This document shows positions 52,490-63,700 of a stretch of DNA of 64,000 bases, piece after piece (positions within the stretch are counted from its first letter, which is position 1; each line of letters starts with the position of its first letter). The translations under genes and the position numbers were made by a program. Under the pieces are notes generated by a model. The model was given only the letters and a program-made list of their open reading frames with translations. It did not search any database and was not told where the DNA came from. Source of the stretch: Nageia nagi (taxonomy: Eukaryota > Pinophyta); the NCBI GenBank assembly GCA_050084985.1, contig JBITNC010000001.1, positions 178,498,001-178,562,000 on the forward strand, written 5' to 3'.

Positions 52490-53330
52490 ACCTTTACCAG
52501 TATTCTTCCAACATGTTCTACAATGGAGACTTTAGAAAAGGTGATCAAAGATTAGTTGAACATGGTTTCCATTATAGAACTAAATTCTCTAACCTTCACC
52601 AGTATTCCTTTAGCATGTGCTATGATGGAGATGCTAAAGGAAGGCTTGGATAGCCAAATCCTGCAACCTTTGATAATATTATTCCAACATGTGCTAGGAT
52701 GGAAACTCTAAAATAAGGTATTGATGGATTTCAAAGAATGGGTAAAAAGGGGTTTAACTAGGAAGCAAAGCTAGACTTTCTGACCTTTTCTAGTATTCTC
52801 TCAACATGTGTTACGATGAAAATTCAATGATTAAAGACCAATGTAAAGCCATACTCTATGACCTTTTCTAGTATTACTCCAACATGTGTTAGGATTGGAA
52901 CTTTAGAAAAAGGTGTAGACATCAAATGTAAAGATAAATATGACCTTTTCCAATATTGTTCTAGCATGTGCTTTGAGTGGAACTTTAAAAGAAGGTATGA
53001 ATGATAACTATCAAAGAATAGCTGAAAGAGGTTTAGACTCTATAGCCTTTACCAACATTCATCAATCATGCACTAATAGGGAAACTCTAAAATAAGGTGT
53101 GGACAACAAATTCCATAATAAATCCAAACACTATGATCCTTACTAGTATTATTCTAGCTTGCTATAATAAGAACTCCAGAAGGAGGTATGGAAAATGATC
53201 AAAGATTAGTTGAAATTGATTTGAAATTACTAGAATGTTATTGTTGTGAGGTTATTAATGCAATGCATGAGTCATAGTATTGCAAGGTTGATGTAGATAT
53301 AGTTTCATGGGTTGCAATGGTATCAAAATA
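52490..53330 (+). pseudogene. PPR-like motif array in the left giant LTR (eight units)
   Basis: Eight degenerate units carry the core F-T-x-I-L-x-A/S-C-A/T-x-M-x-T-L-x-x-G-V/M-D, starting near 52,490, 52,592, 52,666, 52,783, 52,861, 52,943, 53,045 and 53,135. Examples are LTFTSIPLACAMMEMLKEGLD and DSIAFTNIHQSCTNRETLK. This core is the TFASVLPACA-x-x-x-ALEQGxxIH motif of plant PPR proteins. The array is followed at about 53,305 by VSWVAMVSKY, which matches the VSWNAMIAGYAQ step. Unit spacing (74-117 bases, mean near 92) is close to one PPR motif, so normal P-L-S triplets are missing. It runs antisense to the retroelement. Confidence 0.7.
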
Positions 53331-53538
53331 TACACTAGAATGACCTCAGTGAGGATGTCCTAGACTCTCTAATTTGAAACCTTAACAATTTCACCTTTGC
53401 ATGTGTTCTACTTGCCTACACCAATCTAGTGGATGAGGATGGAATTTGAGTGACTCTTAAGATACTAACTCAAGAATTAATTAGAGTATGAGATTGGAGA
53501 AGTGGGATTTCCAATGGAAAGCTACTTTGATAGTTTAT

Positions 53539-53539
<1 letters not shown>

Positions 53540-53608
<69 letters not shown>

Positions 53609-53624
53609 ACACACAAACACACAT
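53540..53624. repeat. (AC)n in the left LTR
   Basis: About 40 AC units with a GC, an AT and an AA break. The right LTR has only ATATATTTTTTAAAATATAAG at this place (62,265-62,290). Confidence 0.95.
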
Positions 53625-55016
53625 AATATAATCATAAAGCTATATATATTCCATGACTCCCTTAGGTAGTGTACTCTATACTAAGTACTAAATCACATGG
53701 CCTAAATTTTTAGAACTACTAAGGCCACTTCTATAAGAAACAAAAAACATCCTTTCAAGATTGGATTTCTTATTTTTGAGATAAATAAATATATTTAGTA
53801 CCTCATATTCATTATAAAATTACATAGATTCACATTTCTATGTATCGAAGAAGAGTACTATAAACTTCACATGCATCTAGCCACATGAAACTCAAAAATA
53901 AAATAAAATTACTTTTAGATAATTGTGACAAACTTGTACCATTTCTTTTTCAACTATTAAAATCAAGATTTAATACCATTTCTAGTATAATTTTAAAAAA
54001 TAATATATCCTTTAATTATTTGTATCAAATACTAGACATAGGATTCTAATTAACATCAAAATGCTAAAAATCAAGGGGAAGCACCTGGATAATTGAGGAG
54101 ATGCTCCTTTCTCCATGGGAATCTAGAAAAAGGCTCTTGGAAAGAGAGAATCAAGAGAAGATAAATGGAATTCCCATAAGGTTCCTCAAAATATATAATC
54201 AAAATGTGATATATTCATTCCAAGGTAAGCACTATTTTTCCATCCCATCAACCTCATATGTAGGGTGGAGATTTTTATTTTTTTTGTGAGGGGTTTTTGG
54301 GCCTTCTACCTTATACCCTACAAAACTGATTTCACATCATTCAAAAAGGAACAAAATATTTATATCAAATCATTTAAATTTACCACAAAATAATAATTTG
54401 TGTAGGGAATATAACTCAATTATTTTTGCAAGGTGCCAAAATAACCTTGCAACCACCAATAGAAGACAAATGATCCTTATTACCCCTAATTTTTATTTTT
54501 ACTAACTTTAACCAATATTACTTGGTTAGAATTTGAATTCAAATAAATTGGAATATTCCTTGTAGATAGTTAATAAATTTAAAAAATTCATATCAACTTT
54601 TTAACACTCATTTTTACCTGCTATGATCCCCTTATTCTTCAAAATAAATTTATTAGTGCACATACACACCCACACACAAAAGCATTATCAAAGATATATT
54701 TTCAATGTGCATCTATATGATCTATGAAGGTTCCTTATGAGTCTATAAATAATTAATTACCAATAATTTCCTCACTCTTACCACTCTATTCTCATAACCA
54801 TTCATCTTGGTTCCTTGGGATCTCCATCTTGATTCTTTCTTTAAATTGACCCATTACCTGTATCACATAAAATCTTGAAGCCAACATCAATTTTTCATGG
54901 ATATGGTATATATCAAATTATTATTAGTAATATAATGATATTATTTATATTAAAATTGTTTTACAACATTTGAACTATAATAAATTCAAATTTGAGGATG
55001 CAATGGGGTTGTTACA

Positions 55017-55031
55017 TACTCACTCCCTTAG
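55017..55031 (-). promoter_or_regulatory. Polypurine tract of the giant element
   Basis: The minus strand reads CTAAGGGAGTGAGTA immediately before the LTR start TGTAACAACCCC. It is purine-rich and correctly placed. Confidence 0.6.
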
Positions 55032-55680
55032 GAATAACACATTCCTTTGTGTTTCTTTCTTTTTCATCTATAATTTTCTTAAGAGCACATATCATAGTTC
55101 CTCAAACTCTTACATTGGATTCAATATTTTCAAGGACATTAAGATGATCCAACTTGAGTCTATGTCAATGGCCAGTTGATCCTCAAGTGGGTTAAGTTGA
55201 TCACCTACTAGAATCAATCAACCATTTCATTTCTAGTATTCATCACCAAAACCCTTCACAAATTAGTTCAAAGGAATCATCATTATCCCACCATTTATAT
55301 AAACTAACAAATCAATTACAATTGATCATTTGATCACAACATTAGGTTTTGGTGTCATCTTGAGGCCCATATCACCTAAGATGGTGGTAATCCAAAACAA
55401 GGTCATACCACATATGACATATCTTACACTAAACTATATATAGAGTGGATCACCCTTGAAATAATTGTTATTTCAAATCATTAAACCATGATGAATAAAT
55501 TAATATAACTTATATCCTCATCCAATATAGTCTAGATTTATTGATGACTACCCCTTTTCCTTGAGGTAAGATAACTAACCTACCCATATCTATTGATTAG
55601 TATTCCTAGTGCTCTGAGCTCCCATGCCCATAGCTTGGGAACCCAAATATCTTTAGGAAGGAAAAAATTCCACATAATGA
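55025..55680 (-). pseudogene. C-terminal coding piece of the giant element, unrecognised
   Basis: On the minus strand, 55,680-55,490 reads IIMWNFFLPKDIWVPKLWAW and RALGILINRYG. After a likely shift near 55,390, 55,390-55,025 reads KMTPKPNVVIK, LLVYINGGIMMIPLN, LILVGDQLNPLEDQLAIDID and MKKKETQRNVLFLRE up to the polypurine tract. Stops are isolated TAA, TAG and TGA codons. It has no match to protease, reverse transcriptase, RNase H, integrase or envelope patterns that I know. Confidence 0.5.
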
Positions 55681-55984
55681 TATTTTAATTTTGATTTTTT
55701 ATCACAAAATCATCACTTTTCATAAGAATTTGTAGTTAACCTATTAGTTGCAATAGATCCTCACCCGATCTTTTAAAATACAAATGTTATCACATCCTTA
55801 TTTATGTGAGATTTACATAATATTACCATTAGGTCCTTACATTTTTTGGATCTAATAGGAATAAAATTTAGATAAATAATATTCATTCATACCCTTTTAT
55901 CTTAGTTATTTGGGTTCAATTCAAGTAGAATTAGCAGTAGCACTTCAAAGATTTATCTTTTCAAAAGAATTTTAATAATAAATA

Positions 55985-56450
55985 CAAATCACATATTTAA
56001 TATTGATTTAAAATATTAGCAAAGAATTTATCATCAAGGAATATATCCTTATTCATTCTTAGAATTAAAAGTTTGATATTACCTAAAATTCCTTCATTAG
56101 GGTTGGGAATCATATTTTGGGATAAGTTTATCCCAAACTGAGCTATAATATTTTTGTATTCTTGAGTTTTCTTCTTCAAAACTTGATCTCCCAAAGATAA
56201 TTTAATACTCATGAAGCTTTCTTTTTAGTGGATTGAACTTGATCTTGAAGTTACTATTCTTGAACAAGATATCTATCATTTTCTATTACCAATTGATTTT
56301 GTTTAATAATTAATATAATCTTTTCTTGATTCAAAGTATCTCTCTGAATCCTAAGAGATTCTCTTTGTTCTCCTTTGATAATCAATTGTTGTCATAAAAA
56401 AGCATTTTCAATGTTAAATAATATTTTTATTATTAAAATTTTTTAGTGAC
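55985..56450 (-). pseudogene. Second coiled-coil coding piece
   Basis: From about 56,390 the minus strand gives QQLIIKGEQRESLRIQRDTL, then LQDQVQSTKKKA. After one shift near 56,215 comes a 71-codon open stretch with LGDQVLKKKTQEYKNIIAQF. The pattern is a long glutamine/lysine-rich coiled coil with no catalytic motif. It continues the coding track of the giant element's interior. Confidence 0.5.
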
Positions 56451-56625
56451 ACATTCTTATAAATATTCTAATTATATGAAGTACTATTGGGTTCTCTATT
56501 GATTTATTACCATTTTTCTCACTAAAATTTACAGCTCAAACCAAAAAAGTAAGTAAAAAACCATTGATTTTTAAAACATTTATCTACATTCACACATCAC
56601 ATTATGAGAGTACAAATATAGACAT

Positions 56626-57066
56626 TCACAAATAAGCTAATAATTTATTTAAATCAATCAATAGTTTAGGAAAAAGGGGACTTTCCTCCATTTGGCTTTC
56701 CATTTGGGATTCATCTTCCCTATCACCCTTATCATTGGGTGATCTCGATGAGTCTAAAGAGACCCTAATACCATGTTGAAGTAATAATTTTTCATACCTT
56801 TGATCTTGCATTCTTCATTTTTATATCTCTTGTAAGGAGGTACTAAGGTGTGCAAATGCCTATTCTTGCATACTTTGAATTTGTTGGATCAACTTCCATT
56901 CTTGGTCGATGAGATCAATCATCAACTTATTTCACTTTGTAGAGATGGAATTCCAAATCCTTTCATATTCTTATCTTTCCCTTCAAATATGAATTATTTA
57001 TTCTTTGGAATTATTTAACTATTATTGTAAATATTCATTCTTCATGATAGCTTGGATCTTTTCCAT
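56626..57066 (-). pseudogene. Unrecognised glutamine-rich coiled-coil ORF
   Basis: The frame starting MEKIQAIMKNEYLQ at 57,066 runs 146 codons to a stop at 56,626. If the point stops are read through it is glutamine- and leucine-rich (for example DLIDQEWKLIQQIQSMQE, MQDQRYEKLLLQHGIRV), with heptad-like spacing typical of a coiled coil. It ends in an acidic stretch (DKGDREDESQMESQMEESP). It lies in another frame directly after the gag-position ORF, so it is either a second ORF or the continuation after one frameshift. Confidence 0.6.
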
Positions 57067-57119
57067 TATTCACCATTAGTTATTTTACCCTATGTTTATA
57101 TAAGTGATGAAATTTTAAG

Positions 57120-59323
57120 AAGTTTTAACTAGTTGTATAGGATGTGGCATCGTACACATAAATTTTAAATGACAATATCATATTGCACCTTTTTCAACCA
57201 TAATATCCCTCAATAATATCTTTAATATCTCATCATATGCTCTCTAGCCATAGATTCTTGGTGGATATTTAGTACTCGAGTCTTTTTTGTCCACTCATAA
57301 GAATATTTTCATACACCACTTATAATTAATGTATATCCTTTTTTGTATGGGTAATAAATTTATAAGTATTGCTTATATTCTACCAATGCATTTTTCTTAG
57401 TGAATCATGGTGATTCACATGATAAACTAGCTTGCATTGCATTTTTTTGCTCTCTTGAATGGGGTACAAGAAATATTATTTTCTGTAGGGTACATACTTT
57501 CTTTTTGCAACATTCCATAAAGGTGATCAATTTTCTTCTTTGTTAGGATTTAGGTATCATCACTTTATATTCTTTGAATAATTTTGGTTATTTCTTAATC
57601 ACTCATCTTGAAACTGATGAGCATTTATGATTCTATATTCATTTATTTTCCCATCTTAATCTATATTGGAGAGTTATCCTACATATTCCTCATAATCCAT
57701 TATTGATGAGACTTGTAGCTTACATGGGTCCCTCCTTGATTTCACCAGGGGAGAGTTTGGGACCTATTGCTATCTTGTGGATGCTTTGGTAATAAAGTAT
57801 TCCATGTTATTTCATGGTTTTTAGGTGATGGGGATATTAGATTCTTTCTCACCTATTGTCATCATTATATAATTTTTGAACCATACCTCAAAACATGATA
57901 TCCTTTATTTTTGATCCTCTCATGTATAGTACTTTAGATCAAAATTTGAAATCATTTGATTTAGAGTTATTAGTTAATATATTTTACTATGTTGACTTGG
58001 AGTTATCTAACTAAGGTAACTATCCATTAGGTCTATAGATGGAACCTAATAATGATGTAAAGAAGTCCTAATATTTTGTAAGTGATTCACTTTGCTTGTT
58101 AGTGGGACTTTTTAGGCATCCAATAAGTAGATAAAAGAGGATACTTATATTTTTCATAAAAGTTTGATTCCATTCAAAAAATAGAACTAGTTCATTCAAG
58201 AATGAGGATTACATTGTGATAGGATTTGGTTTTATTTAGTACATAATAAAAATCCCTAATTTCCATTTATTCTCAATAATAAATTTGATTTTCTTTCTCA
58301 TTGATCATCTCCTTTGGTACTTCATTAGATAATGAAATCTTTTGTATCATTTCTCAAATGTACTCAATGATTTCTGGAGTAAGGATAGGAACATTTATAC
58401 CATAACAAAAGGGAAAAATCTCTTTTTGTATTGGATTTGTTGATCATTTTGTTGTTTCCTTTTTTTGAATTGGCTATTTCTTGTAGTTTTTTCTTTCCTT
58501 TTTCCTTCTATAGATCTAGAAAGCTTTGTAAGGTGATGTCATCATTCACTTCTATAGGGTTGTTAGGAATTTCTTCTTTTACTTTCTTTTGGCATTTTTT
58601 CCCCTTTTTGGACCTCTTTCTTCCTATCATACTAAAACAAACAACATATACATTTAAGAGGTGTTCTAAAATTTCTAAGTCACATTATAATACTTCAAAC
58701 AAAATAAGAACTTTTATTGATAACATTTTTTTATTACATAGTAAAACATTTTCTTGGAAGTAGTCCATTATGTATTCTATCCCTTTTATAAAATGTAGCT
58801 CTTCCATGTGTATGTTAGCCTGCATGGTGTTCAACCTCTTAGTCACCATCCAAAAGTTCTTTTCATGGTTTAACCTAACCATAGGTGGAGGTGTGATCTA
58901 GATAGGGTTTATTTCCACAAGAAGGAGAATTGTACTCTTAAAATTTATAGTATATTTGAGTTCACATTCTCCATCTAAATTATCATGGAGAACTCTTGTT
59001 TCACTTATAATATCTTCTATAAATATAACTTCTTCTATGAACCTATTCCTTACAACTATGGGCCTTGAATATTGATTTATCTTGGCTAGGTACTCATTCC
59101 TTCCAAAAATATGGTTTCTAATTTGTTCTATAAGAGAAAGGTATCTTTCCCTAGTTCATTTGGATAGTTCTTGAGATCTGATTCATTATAGTTCAGCTAT
59201 TTCCCTTTCTAACCTCAAAGTGTCATTAACTAAGGTATCCCATAATTTATAGAATGAAAGTGTGTCATCAATGTTGGATAGGATATCACACTCTATAGGT
59301 ATCCAATTCTAAGACCATCCCAT
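57120..59323 (-). pseudogene. Unrecognised gag-position ORF, about 700 codons, decayed
   Basis: An ATG at 59,323, just after the PBS, opens a frame (MGWS-stop-NWIPIECDIL) that stays coherent without a detectable frameshift to about 57,120. It is broken only by single stops, each of which one C-to-T change could have made from CAA, CAG or CGA. The predicted protein is charged and largely helical. Landmarks are ERYLSLIEQIRNHIFGRNE near 59,140, LNHEKNFWMVTKRLNTMQA near 58,870, a basic nuclear-signal-like RKRSKKGKKCQKKVKEE near 58,600 and IAIGPKLSPGEIKEGPM near 57,750. By position it should be Gag or a Gag replacement, but there is no CCHC knuckle and no domain I know. Confidence 0.65.
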
Positions 59324-59412
59324 CTTGTTGTGTCTTAAGATTTCTTACAAGATGAGAAAAAATGAGTTGGACCACTTGTTATCCACTTCTTTACCATAGT
59401 TCCTAACTGACA

Positions 59413-59427
59413 CTTGATTTGATACCA
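59413..59427 (-). promoter_or_regulatory. Primer binding site of the giant element
   Basis: The minus strand reads TGGTATCAAATCAAG one base inside the right LTR. The first eight bases equal those of the initiator-methionine tRNA site, but the later bases differ, so the priming tRNA is uncertain. Confidence 0.55.
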
Positions 59428-60130
59428 ATGTAACAACTACCCAAACTCTAAAATTTAGGATCAATTTTTCTATTTTTGAAATATTCCTTACATATAGTTT
59501 CATATTTTTGGAGCTTATATCCCACATGAACTACATTTTGAAGTTCTTCATACTATACCTAGATACCACCTTCCTCAGGTATCGAAGCCTATCTCACTTG
59601 CGAGTGGTTCCCCATGATGATCATGCTCTAATTTTGTTCAAGTGAGACCTTTATGATCATGAGGATAAAATATTGAATTCTATTAATTCTTTACATCTAA
59701 TTTGATGTCTAGCTTTGTCGAATTCCCAATTTACAATCTTAATTGCTTCTTGGAATGCTTATTTTTGATCCCTAAATTTTAGTAGATAGTTGTTTATATC
59801 CACTTTCCATACTAAAAAATTAGGTCTAAATTTGAAGTAATTGTTTACCAAAAATCCTACCAATTTGTAGTTTATGTTTGATACATATCATGTGGACTCA
59901 TTCCATTAATATTACTTAGTTTAGTAATAAATCCATCAATAAGTACATTGATATCCTTGAATAAGTATTTAAAACCCTAACATATGAGAGAGATAGGTCT
60001 AGCACATATTATCAAGTTCTCACCCTATTAACTTTGCAATAATCCATAAAACCATATATGCATTCAAAAGTATAATAATGGGTTTAAACTTTTTTTAACT
60101 TGCTATACTATATTGATAATTCAATTAGGT

Positions 60131-60134
<4 letters not shown>

Positions 60135-60213
<79 letters not shown>
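60135..60213. repeat. (TA)n in the right LTR, expanded allele
   Basis: About 39 units at the site that holds about 13 in the left LTR. Confidence 0.95.
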
Positions 60214-60216
<3 letters not shown>

Positions 60217-60649
60217 CCAACTATGTATGAGCATAATCCTTTACTTCAATACTCTTTGTTCATCTCAAAAATACTTTCCAATTGCTATACATCTTGTGTT
60301 GAGATTTGGTATACAAGGATCGTAAATCTTATCATGGATGTTAGATTTCTTCCTTGATAATCCCCTTATGACCCCAATGCATTATATGTATCATGCCTTA
60401 ATTCATCCAAGTTTACCATCAAATTTGACATACCACTTAGATTTTCTCTATTTGTGGTCTTTGGAGGTCTTATGTCTTTGTTGAAGCTATCTCTCTTCCT
60501 TGATTATGGAGTGGACCTCATTAAAATTATTTAAGAATTTATAGCATAAAGATTTCAGTTAGATTCCACCATCTCCAAAGGTATATAATTATCAAGTATA
60601 ATTCACCATCTCTTATAAAAGTATTAGTACATGCAAGGGAGAAATTTAG

Positions 60650-60651
<2 letters not shown>

Positions 60652-60688
<37 letters not shown>
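60652..60688. repeat. (AC)n in the right LTR
   Basis: About 18 AC units. The left LTR has a short TATATATATA here (51,949-51,960). Confidence 0.95.
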
Positions 60689-60691
<3 letters not shown>

Positions 60692-61207
60692 CAATTACAA
60701 GTCATGCCTTATGAATCTCACATTACAATCCAAGCTCAAATTAAAAAAATATCCATTAAAAATGTCATTTGACCTCTTGAAACAAGGTTTATTTATATCT
60801 TCCATAATTAACATCTAGTAATAGTTTCTTAGGAATTAATAACCTTGATATGTATTAAAAATTGATTAACTTAATTTAATCCTAATAAAATGCTTTGCAG
60901 GATATATTCTAATGGTTTATATTGGAATAGGATACTAAATTGTTTAATTAAAAAGCTTCATTTGAGATAGATATGTTGGAATAGGTTTAATGAATTATTT
61001 TGCAAAATGACTCATTCCTTCATAGATTCATGGATTCATAGTATCAAGAACACTAATTGGGTGTAATGGAATCATAATATTTTTTCCCTTTAAAAATTTT
61101 ATTTTACAATGTATAATATGCTAGAGAGATCCTACAAAGTGTAAATCAAAAGGGGTTTTAGACTATAAGCATAGAATGAAGATATTGAATGGCCTTGCAA
61201 TTCTATG

Positions 61208-62060
61208 ACCTTTACCAATATTATTCTAGCATGTGCTATGATGGAGACTTTAGAAAAGGCAATCAAAGATGAGTTTGACATGGTTTCTATTGTAGAACTA
61301 GACTCTATGAGCTTCACTAGTATTCCTCCAAGATGTACTAAAATGGAGATGCTAAATTAAGGCTTAGCCAACCAAATCTTGCAACCTTTAACAATATTTT
61401 TCTAATGTGTGCTAGGATGAGAACTTTAAAATAATATGTGGATGGATTTCAAAGATTATCTAAAAAGAGGTTTAACTTAAAAGAAAATATAGACTCTATA
61501 ACCTTTTCTAGTATTCTCTCAGCATGTGTTATGATGAGAATTCAATGATCAAAGATCAGCGTAAAGTTAGATTCTATGATCTTTGTTAGGATTACTCCAA
61601 CATGTGCTATGATGGGAACTTTAGAAAAAGGTGTAGACATCAGATTTAAAGGTAAATCCAACCCTACAACCTTTTCTAGTATTCTTTTAGCATGCACTTT
61701 GAGTTGAACTTTAAAATAAGGCATGAATGATAACTATCAAAGAATAGCTAAAAGAGATTTAGACTATATGGCCTTTACCAATATTTCTCCATCATGCACT
61801 AAGAGGGAAACTCTAAAAGAATATATAGATAGCATATATCATAATAAAGCAAAAAATTACAATCCTTTCTAGTATTCTTCTAGCATGCTATGATAGGAAC
61901 TCTAGAAGGAGGTGTGGAGAATGATCAAATATTAGTTGAAACTGATTCAACATTGCTGGAATGCTATCATTGCAAGGGTTCTAATACAAAGTATGAGTCT
62001 TAATATTATGAGGCTAATGCAAAAATAATTTCATAGATTGTAATTGTCTTAAAATATATG
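61208..62060 (+). pseudogene. PPR-like motif array in the right giant LTR (eight units)
   Basis: This is the same array as in the left LTR, with unit starts near 61,208, 61,311, 61,384, 61,501, 61,579, 61,669, 61,771 and 61,861 and nearly identical spacing. Examples are MAFTNISPSCTKRETLKE and LTSILLAC-like pieces. Because both LTRs carry it, it was part of the LTR of the parent element before insertion. Stops and small shifts differ between the two copies. Confidence 0.7.
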
Positions 62061-63700
62061 TTGGAATGCCCTCAACAAGGATAAACTAAACTCTCTAACT
62101 TGAAACCTTAACAATTTCACCTTTGCATGTGTTCTACTTTCCTATTTTGATCTAGTGGATGAGGAAGGAATCCAAGTGACTCTTAAGATACTAAATCAAG
62201 AATTAATCAGAGTATGAGATCTAAGAAGTAGGATTTCCAAGGGAAAGCTACTCTGATGGTTTATTAATATATATTTTTTAAAATATAAGTTCTTCCCATT
62301 TATGGGAATAATCATAAAGTTATAGAAATTTCACAACTCCCTTAGGTGGTGTACTCTATACTAAGTACTAAATCACATGGCCTAAAATTTTAGAACTACT
62401 AAGGCGACTAACACAAGAACCAAAAATCATCCTTTCAGGATTGGCTTATTTTTGAGATAAATAAATACAAGTAGTACCTCATCTTCATTACAAATTGACA
62501 AAGATTCACATGTTTAAGTATCCAAGAAGAGTACTATAAAATTCACATGCATCTAGCCATATGAAAATCAAAAATAAAATAAACTTACTTTAAAATAATT
62601 GAGAAAAAACTTGTACTTGTAGAGTCACATGCTATCCTCTTCTTATTTAACTATTAAAATCAAGATTTAATACCATTTCTAGTATAATTTTAAAAAATAA
62701 TATATCCTATAATGATTTATATCAAATACTAGACATAAGATTCTAATTAACATCTAAATGCTAAAACTCAAGAGGAGGCACCTAGATAATTGAGGAGATG
62801 CTCCTTTCTCCATAGGAATCTAGACCAAGGCTCTTGGAAATAGAGAATCAAGAGAAGATAGATGGAATTCCCATAAGGTTTGTCAAAATATATAATCAAA
62901 ATGTGATATAATCCTTCTAAGGCAAGCACTATTTTTCCATCCCATCAACCTCATATGTAGGGTGGAGATTTTTATTTTTTTATGAGGGGTTTTTGGGCCT
63001 TCTACCTTACAAAATTGCTTGCACAACATTCACAAAGGAATAAAAGCTTTGTATCCAATCATTTTCACCTACCACAACATAAAAATTTGTGTGGATAACT
63101 CAATTATTTTTGCAGGGTGCCAAAATAACCTTGCAAATACCAATAGAAGACAAATGATCCTTATTACCCCTAATTTTTATTTTTAATAACTTTCATTAAT
63201 ATTCCTTGGTTAGAATTTGAATTCAAATAAATTGGAATATTCCTTTTAGATAGTCAATAAATTTTGAAAATGCACATCAACTTTTTAACACTCATTTTTA
63301 CCTAGGATGATCCCCTCATTATGCAAAATAAATTTATTGGTGTACATACACACCCACACACAAAAGCATTATTGAAGACATATTTTCAATGTGCATCTAT
63401 ATGATCTATAAAAGATCCTTATGAGTCTATCAACAATTCAATACAAATCATTTCCTCACTCTTACCACTCGATTCTCGTAACCACTCATCTTAGTTCTTT
63501 GGGATCTCCATCTTGATTCTTTTGCTAAATTGACCCATTACCTAAGTCACACAAAATATCAAAGCCAACATAAATTTATCAGGGATATGGTATATATCAA
63601 AGTATTATTAGTCATCTCATGATATTATTTACATTCAAATTCTTTAACAACATTCAAATCATAATAAATTCAAATTTGAGGGTGCAACAGGGTCGTTACA

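Larger units (their letters stand above)
50628..55016 (-). repeat. Left (3') giant LTR
   Basis: It begins TGTATATTACTACC, which aligns with TGTAACAACTACCC in the right LTR, and ends GGGGTTGTTACA. It aligns with the right LTR along its whole length. About 210 bp near 51,500-51,710 is missing from the right copy. It contains the PPR-like array at 52,490-53,330 on the plus strand. Confidence 0.88.
50628..63700 (-). mobile_element. 13-kb LTR retroelement with giant LTRs, unknown coding region
   Basis: Two long direct repeats, 50,628-55,016 (4,389 bp) and 59,429-63,700 (4,272 bp), flank 4.4 kb. The LTR ends are TGTAACAAC...GGTCGTTACA, the near-palindromic termini common in plant LTR elements. Minus orientation is set by a PBS-like site next to the right LTR (59,413-59,427) and a purine-rich tract next to the left LTR (55,017-55,031). 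AAACT before the left LTR and TAACT after the right LTR look like a 5-bp target duplication with one mismatch. The interior has minus-strand coding sequence but no reverse transcriptase, integrase or protease that I recognise, so the element would have depended on a helper. The LTRs differ by about 10% in the samples I compared, so it is old. Confidence 0.85.
59429..63700 (-). repeat. Right (5') giant LTR
   Basis: It begins TGTAACAACTACCCAAAC and ends GGGTCGTTACA. It has about 50 bp near 60,500-60,550 that the left LTR lacks. It carries the matching PPR-like array at 61,208-62,060. Confidence 0.88.

Noticed and set aside
50628-55016. Segmental duplication of a host locus as the explanation for the 4.3-kb repeats
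   Set aside because: The TG...CA type ends, the PBS-like and purine-rich sites next to the inner edges, and the near-matching 5-bp flanks fit LTRs of one element better.
58431-58763. 110-codon plus-strand frame resembling a multi-pass membrane protein
   Set aside because: It is antisense to the lysine-rich region of the unknown gag-position ORF. Antisense of AAA/AAG/GAA codons always gives Phe, Leu and Ser runs.
61132-61724. Minus-strand frames inside the right LTR
   Set aside because: They are antisense to the PPR-like array, and the repeated SKVxIIAHAxxILxKVIE phrase is simply the reverse of the PPR core.
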